NCBI GenBank assembly: GCA_965243615.1
Contig: CBDEVO010000003.1
Span: 4,898,001 to 4,962,000, forward strand
DNA length: 64,000 nucleotides
Direction: 5' to 3'
Source: JAJEEA01 sp965243615
Lineage (GTDB): Bacteria > Acidobacteriota > Vicinamibacteria > Vicinamibacterales > UBA8438
Below, one piece after another: positions 7,881 through 15,186 of the stretch. The notes under the pieces were generated by a model. It made no database searches and was not told where the DNA came from. It saw nothing but the letters and a program-made list of their open reading frames with translations. Within the stretch, counting starts at the first letter, position 1; every line of letters starts with the position of its first letter. Made by a program: the position numbers and the translations under genes.

Positions 7881-9161
7881 TCAGGGCGTCTCCCGCGACC
7901 GTGCGACCCACGAGGCCAGACTCTGATGGAAAACGAGCTCGTGATCGGGCAACAGCTCGGGGTGCAGAATCCTGATGTGGTCGGCCAGGTCCCATTGGGG
8001 ATAGAGGAGTCCCATGTCCCAGTAGGGATTCGGGCCACCGGGTGAACCACCGTGCTTGATATAAACTGCACGCTGCCGCAGCATCGGGAGCTGACGGGTG
8101 TACGGATTCGTGGCGATCAGGTCGAGAAGGTCCCGGCGGCCGGCGTGAGCGTCGGTCAACAACCAGACGTCGGCGTCGAGACCTCGATCGTAGGCTACCT
8201 CGATGTGATGCACGAACTGGTTGGATACGGAATCGTTGTCGTCGAGCACGAAATCACCGCCGGCATCGGCTATCATTCGGGCCGACGCGTTGCGCCCGCC
8301 CGGCGTCCACCAGCCATCGCCCACCGGGATATCCACAAAGACCCGCGGACGTGCTGACACGTTGCGGGCCCTGGCGGCCAATGCGTCATATTCCGACTCC
8401 ACGCGGGCAAAGTGTGCGTCGGCCTCGGCCTCCTTGTTGAACAGCATGGCAAAGAACTTGATCCACTCCGCCCGGCCGAGCGGCGTCTCCTCCAGCCGCT
8501 CCACCGGCAGCAGGTTCGTGATGCCGAGCGCGCGGTACTGCTCGTAGCCCCGCATGATCGCCATGTACGGCGCATAGCTGAGAAAGACATCCGGCTCGAG
8601 GGCGGCGGCCTGCTCCTCGGAGCGATGCGGGCGTATGCGGCCCTCCTCGATCAGGCGCACCAGGTCGGGCGACGTCGCGTGATCGATGCTGCCGCCCAGG
8701 GACAGGAGCCGATCCGATACCCCCAGGAGGTCCGAGATCCCGCCGTAGTGGTAGTTCTGCGCCGACCATCGGCGCACCGGGACCCACACCAGCACCGCGT
8801 CGGGATAGCCGGCGGGCCGGGGGGTGCCGCGCTGCACCATGAGGACCTGCTGCCGCTGGCCGCCCATGCCCTCGAGCACGATGTCCGCGATCTTGAAATG
8901 CCCGTGGTATTCGACCGTCAGTTTCGTGGCATGTCGGAATCGAGCCTTCTGCGGAAAGTAGTCGACCGTCGAATCGAAGCGGGCGACCCGCTCCGATTGC
9001 AGGTTGGCGGCCGGTGCACGCCCCGAATGCACCGGATCCGCCAGCGCCGGTGGAGGTTCGGGCTCGAGACTGCACGCCGTGCCCGCGAGGAGAGCGAGTG
9101 CGGTGACCAACGGCCCGGCGCGAAACCAACGCAACGGGCGACGGAGGGAATCAGACGTCAT
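7881..9161 (-). CDS. ABC transporter substrate-binding lipoprotein (FepB/BtuF class)
   Basis: 426 residues from ATG 9161, which overlaps the stop of the upstream ATPase extension as ATGA. The N-terminus (LVTALALLAGTACS) looks like a lipoprotein signal with Cys near residue 30, though the lipobox is not perfect. The order of elements, KLTVEYHGHFKIADI, then VPVRRWSAQN...SDLLGVSDRLLSLGG, then a long helix with WIKFFAMLFNKEAEA and a C-terminal lobe, is that of class III binding proteins found with FecCD permeases, including the larger Bacteroidota type. Ligand unknown; neighbours argue for a metal chelate or tetrapyrrole. Confidence 0.85.
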   Translation of the reverse strand: MTSDSLRRPLRWFRAGPLVTALALLAGTACSLEPEPPPALADPVHSGRAPAANLQSERVARFDSTVDYFPQKARFRHATKLTVEYHGHFKIADIVLEGMGGQRQQVLMVQRGTPRPAGYPDAVLVWVPVRRWSAQNYHYGGISDLLGVSDRLLSLGGSIDHATSPDLVRLIEEGRIRPHRSEEQAAALEPDVFLSYAPYMAIMRGYEQYRALGITNLLPVERLEETPLGRAEWIKFFAMLFNKEAEADAHFARVESEYDALAARARNVSARPRVFVDIPVGDGWWTPGGRNASARMIADAGGDFVLDDNDSVSNQFVHHIEVAYDRGLDADVWLLTDAHAGRRDLLDLIATNPYTRQLPMLRQRAVYIKHGGSPGGPNPYWDMGLLYPQWDLADHIRILHPELLPDHELVFHQSLASWVARSRETP

Positions 9162-9484
9162 ACGTCGGATCCGATCGTGTCGACCCCGTCGTCGTGACGT
9201 GCGCGGAGCGCCTGGATCAGCTCCTCCAGGTTCGCATGCTGTTGCGAAGCATCGTCGAAGTGCACCTTCCACCGCATGCCCGCCGCGCCGCGGGTGACCT
9301 CTATTCGGACCCCGGGCTTTCCTCCGGCCGGTGCGGCGTAGAAACCGTGACGTTCGAGCGCACGCTCGGTCCACGTCACGCCCGACGCATCGCCCGTCGT
9401 CGTCACCGGCCAGCGCCGAGGGTGTCGTACGCGAAACGAGCCGCTCTGTTCGTCGAACGCCACGCCGGCGAGACTGAAGGCGGC
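9158..9484 (-). pseudogene. Out-of-frame C-terminal extension of the ABC ATPase
   Basis: From 9484 the frame reads AAFSLAGVAFDEQSGSFRVR and later WTERALERHGFYAAPAGGKP and NLEELIQALRARHDD, ending in a TGA at 9158 that overlaps the ATG of the binding-protein gene as ATGA. FecE-class ATPases of the Bacteroidota haem/metallophore type carry just such an extension after the LVLNG/LSLDG motif. One missing base at 9485-9487 explains everything. Joined to the upstream part the protein would be about 383 residues and the operon would be tightly coupled. Confidence 0.65.
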
Positions 9485-10308
9485 CTGAGGGCGCCGTTCA
9501 GCACCAGCGCCTCGGGCATCGCAGTGTGAAGGGGCCGACCCTTCGGCATCAGCCAGATGCGGTCTGCGGTACGGAGGGCCAGATCGAGATCGTGCGTCGA
9601 CAGAAGCACCGCACAGCCCCAATCGTGCGCGGCGCGGCGCAGGAGCTGCATGATCTCGATGCGCCGGGGCAGGTCGAGGAACCCGGTAATCTCGTCGAGG
9701 ATCATCGCGGCCGGCTCCTGAGCCAGCGCGCGAGCGATCATGACTCGCTGCCGCTCTCCGTCGCTGAGCTCCGCCACGTGGCGCGAGCCCAGCTCGGTGG
9801 CGCCGACCGCTTCCAGCGCCTGCCTGACCATGTCGCGGTCGTGCGCCGCGAGCGTGCCGCCCCAATCGGTGTACGGCACCCGCCCGAAGGCGACCAGGTC
9901 ATGCGCCGTGAGCATCGGCACATGAACGGGCTCGGTCAGCACGACCGCGAGGTGTCGGGCGCGACTCGCCGGCGGCATACGATGCACGTCGGCACCATCG
10001 AAACGCACCACGCCCTCGAGCGGAACCTGCAGTCCCGCCATGGTCCGCATGAGCGTGCTCTTCCCTGCGCCGTTCGGCCCTATCAGGCAGGCGAGCTCTG
10101 CTGCCCTGAGCGTTTCGTCGATCCGGCTCGAGACGGCCGTGCGCCGGCCGTGCGCCGCGTAGCCCGGCACCACGCCATCGAGCTGTAGCAGGGGCGCGCC
10201 GGCAGCATGCGCTGACCGCAACACGGCGGAAGTCTGGCAGCTCCGGCGCTCGATGATCAACGACATTCCGGGGCGGTCGGCGGCCGAGAGGTACCGGCGC
10301 GCCCCCAC
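9403..10308 (-). CDS. ABC transporter ATP-binding protein of the FecE/BtuD class, frame broken near its end
   Basis: The frame opens at GTG 10308, five bases after the receptor stop; ATG 10266 (MSLIIERR) is the alternative. All nucleotide-binding motifs are intact: Walker A GPNGAGKST, Q-loop VVLTEP, signature LSDGERQ, Walker B AMILDE (followed by ITG instead of PTG), and the H-loop STHDLDLAL. After EALVLNGALR the frame runs into nonfamily sequence and stops at 9403, whereas the family's next segment (AAFSLAGVAFDEQSG...) is encoded one base out of register from 9484. The core ATPase should fold, but the C-terminal extension is missing unless the break is a sequence error. Confidence 0.85.
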   Translation of the reverse strand: MGARRYLSAADRPGMSLIIERRSCQTSAVLRSAHAAGAPLLQLDGVVPGYAAHGRRTAVSSRIDETLRAAELACLIGPNGAGKSTLMRTMAGLQVPLEGVVRFDGADVHRMPPASRARHLAVVLTEPVHVPMLTAHDLVAFGRVPYTDWGGTLAAHDRDMVRQALEAVGATELGSRHVAELSDGERQRVMIARALAQEPAAMILDEITGFLDLPRRIEIMQLLRRAAHDWGCAVLLSTHDLDLALRTADRIWLMPKGRPLHTAMPEALVLNGALRPPSVSPAWRSTNRAARFAYDTLGAGR

Positions 10309-10312
10309 CGTC

Positions 10313-12712
10313 CTAGTGGAACCGCACCGTGTAGCCCACCCGGACCCCGCGGCCCATCTCGGGGGCCCGGTCCTTGATGAACGACGTGTGGTTGCGATAG
10401 AGCGTGTCCGTCAGGTTGTAGCCGGTGAACGACAGCATGTGCGACATGTCCTGCCGCGGCCAGACGTACGACGCGCGCAGGTTGACCACGGAATAGCCTT
10501 CGGTCTCGGTCTCGCCCCGGAACACGTCGGCCTGCCGCCCCGCGAGCTCCACCTGGGGGCTCAGCGTGAACCCGCCGTAGGGGATGTCGAGCTCAAGCGT
10601 GCCTCGCAGCGGCGGAATCCGCGGCAGCCCCTCGCCCGTCGTCGTCAGCCGCGCGTCGACGTACCCGAGGCCGAGCGTCAGCCAAGTCCGCCCCGCGAGC
10701 CGGGTGCTGCCCCGGGCGTCGAAGCCGGAGAAGCGGCTGTCGCCCTGCAGGAACTCGAACACCGGCAGGTTGTCGACCACGGCCCCGCTGTGGTTGCCGA
10801 AGATGAAGTTGTCGATGTCGTACATGAAGAAGTTCAGCTCGCCCCGGACGCGGTCGCCGCGGTGCCGCAGACTCACGTCCAGTCCGAGGGTGGACTCGGC
10901 GTCGAGGTCCGGGTTGCCGACGTCGTAGGCGAGGTTGCCGACGTGAGGACCGAAGTTGTACAGCTCCTCGATGGCCGGCGCGCGGTAGGAGCGGGTCACG
11001 TTGGCGACCAGGGCGTTGCCGGCCCCGAGGTCCGCGTGGAGCCCGACCGACGCGGATGCGCCCGCAAAGCCGCGGTCGCGCGCGTCGGGCGCCTCGAGCG
11101 CGTCGTGCCCATCGTGGTCGTCGTGATCGTCGTGCCCATCGTGATCGTCGTGATCGTCGTGCCCATCATCGTGATCGTCGTGCCCATCGTGATCGTCGTG
11201 ATCGTCGTGCGCACCCCCGCCGGTACGCTCCGCCACCTGGTAGTCGTTGCGGTCGACCCGACCGCCGAACTGCACGCGAAAGCGCCCCAGGCTCAGCTCT
11301 TCGTAGGCGAAGGCCGCGAAGGACGACTGGTCGGTCCGCGGCGCCAGCGCCTCGAATCCCGTGGCCTCGAAGTCCCGTACCTGCGTCCAGACGCCGAACC
11401 TCCCCGCGAGACGGGCCGTCTGGCGCTGGTCCAGGTCGGCGCGAACGATGTAGGTGCGGTTGTTGAAGCGGGTGCCGACGCGTTGGCTCCCGCCCTCGCT
11501 CTCCAGCTCGTCATGGTGCCAATCGACGACGTTCAGGCTGAGCCGTGCTCCCTCGATGACGCGGTTGCCGAGGTCCTGGAGACCGACGTCGACCCGCCCG
11601 GCGCGACGCTGCCAGTCGAGTGCGATCGCCGTCTCGCCATGCTCGTCCCCGTGGGCGTCCCCCTGCCCGTCGTCCACGCCGTGGTGTCCGTGGAACTCGC
11701 CGGCGAACGGGACCCCGTAGCGGCCGCCGTTCGACGTCACCCCGGCGCTCGCGAAGAACCGGTCGCCCGACCAGCCCGCCCCGGCCCGCACGGTGGCCGA
11801 CTCGGTGGCGGAGTTCTCCACCGTCCCAGCGGGCGTGGCGTAGTCGTCCGTCCGCCGCGTGCCGCCGCCGGCCCAGTAGTGCACGCCGTTCCGCGCGTGC
11901 TGCAGGCCGAAGCTGCTGCCGGCCTGCGCGTTCGCGCTCCCCACGTCGGCGCTGAACTGCGCCCGCGTGCCATCGATCAGCGACCCGCGGTAGCTCTCGT
12001 GGGGTGTGATCACGTTCACCACCCCGCCGACCGCGTTGGAGCCGTACAACAGCGTCGCCGGCCCGCGCACGATCTCGATGCGTTCCGCGCCGTCGGGGTC
12101 GACCGCGACGCCATGGTCGCCGGAATTGCTCGAGAGGTCTCCGGTGCGGACGCCGTTTTCCAGGACCAGCACCCGGTCGCCGTCGAAGCCGCGGATGATC
12201 GGCCGGCTCGCGCCGGGGCCGAAGCCGCGGATCGAAATGCCGGGCTCGTTCCGAACGACGTCTTCGAGACCGGCGGCCGCCTCTCTTGCGATGTCGAACG
12301 AGTCCACGGTGGTGACCGCGTTGAACGCCTCGAACGCCGTCTCGGTTCCGCCCGCCGAGGCGGTCACCGTCACGTCCTCGCGAACGGGCGAGAGCCCGAT
12401 CTCGAAGTCCGCCATCGCCGTCCCGCCCGGCTCGACGGTCACCGTGCGCCGTTCCGCGGTCAGGTGCTCGCGTTGCGCGAGGACTTCGTAGGAGCCGGCC
12501 GGCACGCCGTCGATCTCGAACCTTCCCAGCTCGTCGGTCAACGCGAACCTGCCCGTGCCCACGACGATGACGACCGCGCCGTGAATGGAGCCGTATTGCT
12601 CCAGGGTCACGGAGCCGAGCACGGTGCCGGTCTCCTCCTGAGCAAGGACCGGCGCCGCAGTGAACACGGCCATCGCCGCCGCAAGAACACCTGTCGCTGT
12701 CAATCGATACAT
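10313..12712 (-). CDS. ZnuD-like TonB-dependent outer-membrane receptor with His/Asp-rich loops
   Basis: 799 residues. Signal peptide (ATGVLAAAMAVFTAAPVLAQ), a carboxypeptidase-regulatory-like domain (about 28-105: LGSVTLEQYGSIHGAVV), plug with PIIRGFDGDRVLVLENGVR, the SGDHGVAVDP motif typical of ZnuD-type zinc receptors and EIVRGPATLLYGSNAVGG, then a barrel with a TonB-receptor end (GYTVRFH). Two predicted outside loops are extraordinarily metal-philic: EFHGHHGVDDGQGDAHGDEH and a block of about 37 residues of DDH/DGH repeats. These should bind Zn, Ni, Co or Cu. First gene of the import operon; the ATPase starts five bases after its stop. Confidence 0.88.
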   Translation of the reverse strand: MYRLTATGVLAAAMAVFTAAPVLAQEETGTVLGSVTLEQYGSIHGAVVIVVGTGRFALTDELGRFEIDGVPAGSYEVLAQREHLTAERRTVTVEPGGTAMADFEIGLSPVREDVTVTASAGGTETAFEAFNAVTTVDSFDIAREAAAGLEDVVRNEPGISIRGFGPGASRPIIRGFDGDRVLVLENGVRTGDLSSNSGDHGVAVDPDGAERIEIVRGPATLLYGSNAVGGVVNVITPHESYRGSLIDGTRAQFSADVGSANAQAGSSFGLQHARNGVHYWAGGGTRRTDDYATPAGTVENSATESATVRAGAGWSGDRFFASAGVTSNGGRYGVPFAGEFHGHHGVDDGQGDAHGDEHGETAIALDWQRRAGRVDVGLQDLGNRVIEGARLSLNVVDWHHDELESEGGSQRVGTRFNNRTYIVRADLDQRQTARLAGRFGVWTQVRDFEATGFEALAPRTDQSSFAAFAYEELSLGRFRVQFGGRVDRNDYQVAERTGGGAHDDHDDHDGHDDHDDGHDDHDDHDGHDDHDDHDGHDALEAPDARDRGFAGASASVGLHADLGAGNALVANVTRSYRAPAIEELYNFGPHVGNLAYDVGNPDLDAESTLGLDVSLRHRGDRVRGELNFFMYDIDNFIFGNHSGAVVDNLPVFEFLQGDSRFSGFDARGSTRLAGRTWLTLGLGYVDARLTTTGEGLPRIPPLRGTLELDIPYGGFTLSPQVELAGRQADVFRGETETEGYSVVNLRASYVWPRQDMSHMLSFTGYNLTDTLYRNHTSFIKDRAPEMGRGVRVGYTVRFH
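11100..11215 (-). repeat. Short tandem repeat coding for the His/Asp loop
   Basis: The stretch is built from 9-base units around GTCGTGATC and CATCGTGGTC on the plus strand (GAT/GAC and CAC/CAT codons on the coding strand), in larger 24-27-base periods encoding HDDHDDHDG-type units. It lies wholly inside the receptor gene. Slippage would change loop length in multiples of three residues without breaking the frame. Confidence 0.75.
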
Positions 12713-12952
12713 CTAAGATTACCCTTCCCGAGCTCCACTCCTCGTGATCCTGTTCCCGTTATCCATCGCGCAGGCGACCGAGAACGCGCGGGGCGCGCCG
12801 CGTCAGGAGACAGCACCCTGGACGGGTGCGAGACACGACACCGCCGACCGCGGTCGACCGCGGACAGGCGCCATTGCCGCGGCGCACAGCTCATGCGCTC
12901 GCGGCGGAGTGCGCCGTCGACATGCGATGGACGAAACGCAGCGCGTGGGGAA
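12713..12952. promoter_or_regulatory. Upstream region of the receptor operon
   Basis: 240 bases between the receptor start and the 3' end of a small RGPPA gene, both on the minus strand. It must carry the receptor promoter. A hairpin, GCACCC (12813-12818) and GGGTGC (12824-12829) with a 5-base loop, could end the upstream transcript. I searched by eye for a cobalamin riboswitch and for Fur/Zur-type palindromes and did not find a convincing one. The duplicated segment starting at 12890 reaches into this region. Confidence 0.4.
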
Positions 12953-13283
12953 CTAGGCTGGCGGGCCGCGGGCGGGAAGGCGGAGGGAGTGGCCGGACGT
13001 GATCCACTCGCGATCGGCAGCCTGCTCGATCGGCTCCGCAACGTCGGCGAATCCGATCTGCGGTGTGCCTGGAGGTTTGTCGGCAGGCTGGTGCTGGAGC
13101 TGGCAGACCGCGCAACGCTGGTCGGCCGCGTGCTCCTCCTTACAGAGGACCTCGGCGGCGGCGGCACCGCCCACCGCCATCGCCAGGACGACAATCCATG
13201 CGCGCCAGCCGCGACCAGGCCGTGCGGGCCTCGTGTGCGCGCGGCTTCTCTGGATCATCAAAACCGCATGCTAGCAGAGATCG
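12890..13283. repeat. Direct duplication, copy A (contains an RGPPA small gene)
   Basis: Copy A pairs with 14264-14658. Shared landmarks in the same order are CTCATGCGCTCG, GAGTGCGCCGTCGACA, GGCGGGCCGCGGGCGG (copy A has one change), the small gene itself, and GCTAGCAGAGATCGC at the far end. Both copies face the same way and flank the hypothetical gene at 13435. Similarity is clearly visible but not perfect, so the duplication is not very recent. Confidence 0.7.
12953..13258 (-). CDS. Small membrane-anchored or secreted His/Cys protein with C-terminal RGPPA (copy A)
   Basis: 101 residues from ATG 13258 (an in-frame TTG precedes it). A basic N-terminus and one hydrophobic segment (GWRAWIVVLAMAVGGAAAA) are followed by a putative metal motif, C-KEEH...QRC-AVC-QLQH, a helix-like stretch IGFADVAEP, and the end RLPARGPPA. 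Nearly the same protein is encoded at 14326-14631. The layout (signal or anchor, HxH/CxxC cluster, terminal RGPPA) recalls DUF2946-type small proteins found beside metal-related TonB receptors. Function unknown; I infer periplasmic metal binding or sensing for the neighbouring import system. Confidence 0.65.
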   Translation of the reverse strand: MIQRSRAHTRPARPGRGWRAWIVVLAMAVGGAAAAEVLCKEEHAADQRCAVCQLQHQPADKPPGTPQIGFADVAEPIEQAADREWITSGHSLRLPARGPPA

Positions 13284-13434
13284 CTCCAGGGCCGCAAGGA
13301 CCGCCGCAGCCTCGCTCATACCGTTGACGATGGCCGCGCCGCGGCCGTCCTCGCGGTTGTGCAGCGTGTTGAGCAACTTTGCTCTTGCCGACGCCGAGGA
13401 AGCCGGAGAGCGCGGTTGGGGAGGCGTGGGTCGT

Positions 13435-14016
13435 TCAATTCGACTTCTCCACGGGCTCAGGCCGCGGTTGGCCGTCGATGGCGTCGGCGAGCGCGCGCCA
13501 AGCCCCGGGAAGCGTCTGCGGCGGCAGTCGCTCGGAAGGCCGATTCCATTGGCGCAGGACGGCGCGACGATACTCCAGACCGCAGCGCGCGAGCGCCCAC
13601 TCCTCGTAGTCCGCGATGCGCCGAATGGCGGCGACGGTCAAGTCGACCGGTACGCGGGACGACGGCGGCGTTCGTGCATTCGGGATCAGGTCGGGCTTCC
13701 AAATCGGCTCCCGGACCGCCTCCAACGGCAGCCAAAGAGGTCGAAACTGGTAGCGGTCGAGGTAGACGCCGCCCTTCCGCGGCGTTCCGTACAGGAGGCC
13801 GAAACCCCACAACATGAGGCTGCCGCCGTCGGGCAGCATGAGCGTGTAGCAGCTCGAGCCTGCTTCTCCCTCGGGCGGCCGTCGCCTGAGGAAGCCCGCT
13901 TCGAGCAGGAGGTTGCCTTCCGGACGCACGATGTCCCGACCCCAGTTCCAGCACTGCCGGTGCAGCAGTCTTTGCCCCCTGCGTCGGCGGGCGCCGGAGA
14001 TCGGGCTCTCAGCCAT
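13435..14016 (-). CDS. Conserved-looking hypothetical protein
   Basis: 193 residues starting MAESPISGARRRRG. Not assigned to a family. Recognisable ordered segments are QCWNWGRDIVRPEGNLLLE, YTLMLPDGGSLMLWGFGLLY, GGVYLDRYQFRPLWLP and a helical C-terminus IADYEEWALARCGLEYRRAV. The Trp/Gly/Tyr-rich body suggests a beta-rich extracytoplasmic protein, yet no signal peptide is present in this frame. A 29-codon signal-peptide-like frame overlaps its start (14009-14098), so the true gene may be longer and interrupted by a frame error. It lies between the two duplicated RGPPA genes on the same strand. Confidence 0.65.
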   Translation of the reverse strand: MAESPISGARRRRGQRLLHRQCWNWGRDIVRPEGNLLLEAGFLRRRPPEGEAGSSCYTLMLPDGGSLMLWGFGLLYGTPRKGGVYLDRYQFRPLWLPLEAVREPIWKPDLIPNARTPPSSRVPVDLTVAAIRRIADYEEWALARCGLEYRRAVLRQWNRPSERLPPQTLPGAWRALADAIDGQPRPEPVEKSN

Positions 14017-14098
14017 GCTGAGCCTCGGCAGGGTGGCGCGCCGCCAACAGTGCCGGCCCGGCGAAGAGAAGGAGCGTTCGGAGCACTCGCATCGGCAT
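14009..14098 (-). other. Short frame encoding a signal-peptide-like leader
   Basis: ATG 14098 opens MPMRVLRTLLLFAGPALLAA, then RHPAEAQHG and TGA at 14011-14009, overlapping the start of the 193-residue gene by eight bases. Charge, hydrophobic core and an AEA-like cleavage site make it look like a Sec signal peptide cut off from its protein. Either a tiny leader, or the true N-terminus of the downstream protein displaced by an indel. Confidence 0.35.
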
Positions 14099-14263
14099 CA
14101 CGCCGCGGATTGCCTCCCCACCGGCGAAACACGTCGCCGGACCGCGCCTGCGGTCGACGACCGAACCACCCGACAGTCTCGCGTCCGCCGAGGCGCAACT
14201 CGCCATCGCGCGGTCGAGCCCGACCGGCGCATCGAGGACCGCCGCACCGCGGCCAAACGCACG

Positions 14264-14658
14264 CTCATGCGCTCGTGGCAGAGTGCGCCGTCGACAAGAG
14301 ATAGATGAACGCAGCGTGACGAGAGCTAGGCGGGCGGGCCGCGGGCGGGGAGGCGGCGGGAATGACCGGACGCGATCCAAACGCCGTGGGGAGCCTGATC
14401 GAGCGGCTCCGCAACATCGGCGAATCCGATCTGTGCCGAGCCCGAGAGTTCGGCGGCAGGCTGATGTGGGAGCTGACAGACCGCGCAACGCTGGCCGGCC
14501 GCGTGCTCCTCGTGACAGAAAACCTCGGCGGCGGCGGCACCGGCCACCGCCACCGCCAGGACGCCGATCCAGGCGCGCCAGCCGGAGCCGCGGCGTGCGA
14601 GCCCCAGGTACAAGGGTCCTCCGTCGGCCATCCGGTCCCGAGGCTAGCAGAGATCGCC
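14264..14658. repeat. Direct duplication, copy B (contains an RGPPA small gene)
   Basis: Second copy of the segment at 12890-13283, same orientation, about 1.37 kb away. It includes the small gene at 14326-14631 and ends with GCTAGCAGAGATCGC. Recombination between the copies would delete the 193-residue gene and leave one small gene. Confidence 0.7.
14326..14631 (-). CDS. Small membrane-anchored or secreted His/Cys protein with C-terminal RGPPA (copy B)
   Basis: 101 residues from ATG 14631 (MADGGPLYLGLARRGSGW). One hydrophobic segment (WIGVLAVAVAGAAAAE), then C-HEEH...QRC-AVC-QLPH, the IGFADVAEP stretch and the terminal RLPARGPPA. Compared with copy A the metal-like residues are all kept and a His is gained (CHEEH for CKEEH), while linkers differ, which argues that both copies are under selection. 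No ribosome site is obvious. Same inferred role as copy A. Confidence 0.65.
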   Translation of the reverse strand: MADGGPLYLGLARRGSGWRAWIGVLAVAVAGAAAAEVFCHEEHAAGQRCAVCQLPHQPAAELSGSAQIGFADVAEPLDQAPHGVWIASGHSRRLPARGPPA

Positions 14659-14725
14659 CGATGGGACAAGGCGGCGCGGCGGAGCGGGAACGCGGCCTGG
14701 CGGCCTTCGGCCCGGACCGGCGTGC

Positions 14726-14755
14726 TTGACTCCGGAGCGCTTTTCCATCTTCAAT
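14726..14755 (+). promoter_or_regulatory. Putative promoter of the 14765 small gene
   Basis: TTGACT (14726-14731) and TTCAAT (14750-14755) are separated by 18 bases in an unusually AT-rich patch. The expected transcription start falls only a few bases before the ATG at 14765. Confidence 0.45.
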
Positions 14756-14764
14756 AGGCAGGTT

Positions 14765-15043
14765 ATGCTGCCGACGCGGAGCGCGGCCCTGCTCATCGTG
14801 TTCGCGGTGCTCGCGCTCGCAACGGCGGGCGCCGCGCTCCATGAGCACGACGCCGACGCACACGCAGCCGGACACGCGGACTGCGACGCCTGTCATTTCC
14901 GGCACCTGGCGGGAATCGCACCGGACGGCACACCCGCGCCGGTCACCCCGGCCCTCGTCGCCCACGCCGTCGCGCCGGCCCGACCGGCCGGCGAACGCGC
15001 CGCGGCCATCGGCGTCCTTCTCACGCGCGGCCCGCCCGCGTAG
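14765..15043 (+). CDS. Small secreted His-rich protein with CxxCH and C-terminal RGPPA
   Basis: 92 residues from ATG 14765 (MLPTRSAALLIVFAVLALA). After the signal peptide comes a dense ligand cluster, LHEHDADAHAAGHADCDACH, then FRHLAG; the CDACH resembles a haem-attachment or metal-binding CxxCH. The C-terminus ends TRGPPA, as in the small genes at 12953, 14326 and 23546. It is divergent from the 14326 gene and leads into the SMP-30/CobN operon. Role inferred as periplasmic metal handling; a c-type haem is possible if exported to a cytochrome-maturation system. Confidence 0.65.
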   Translation: MLPTRSAALLIVFAVLALATAGAALHEHDADAHAAGHADCDACHFRHLAGIAPDGTPAPVTPALVAHAVAPARPAGERAAAIGVLLTRGPPA

Positions 15044-15186
15044 CCACCCCGTCGCACCAACCCTGCGACATCCCAGGCTCGGACCCAGCATCATCGTCGC
15101 TCGTCGGATCGGCGCGTACAGGCACGGACGTCGGCGTGTACGCCGTCCCACTCGGAAACCAACGCTCGAACCGGAGGATTGCCCAG

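Noticed and set aside
12713..13000. Possible cobalamin riboswitch before the receptor operon
   Set aside because: GGGAAGG-like and GGAGT-like pieces occur, but inside the RGPPA coding sequence; the B12-box consensus and the expected pairing are missing.
10253..13327. Plus-strand open frame of about 1000 codons over the ZnuD-like receptor, with runs of Val/Ile
   Set aside because: The Val/Ile runs are the reverse reading of the His/Asp tandem repeat; the minus-strand receptor explains the region fully.
13140..13376. Minus-strand frame MSEAAAVLAALERSLLACGF...
   Set aside because: It overlaps the better-supported RGPPA gene in another frame, has no counterpart in the duplicated copy B, and ends in an Arg/Gly shadow.
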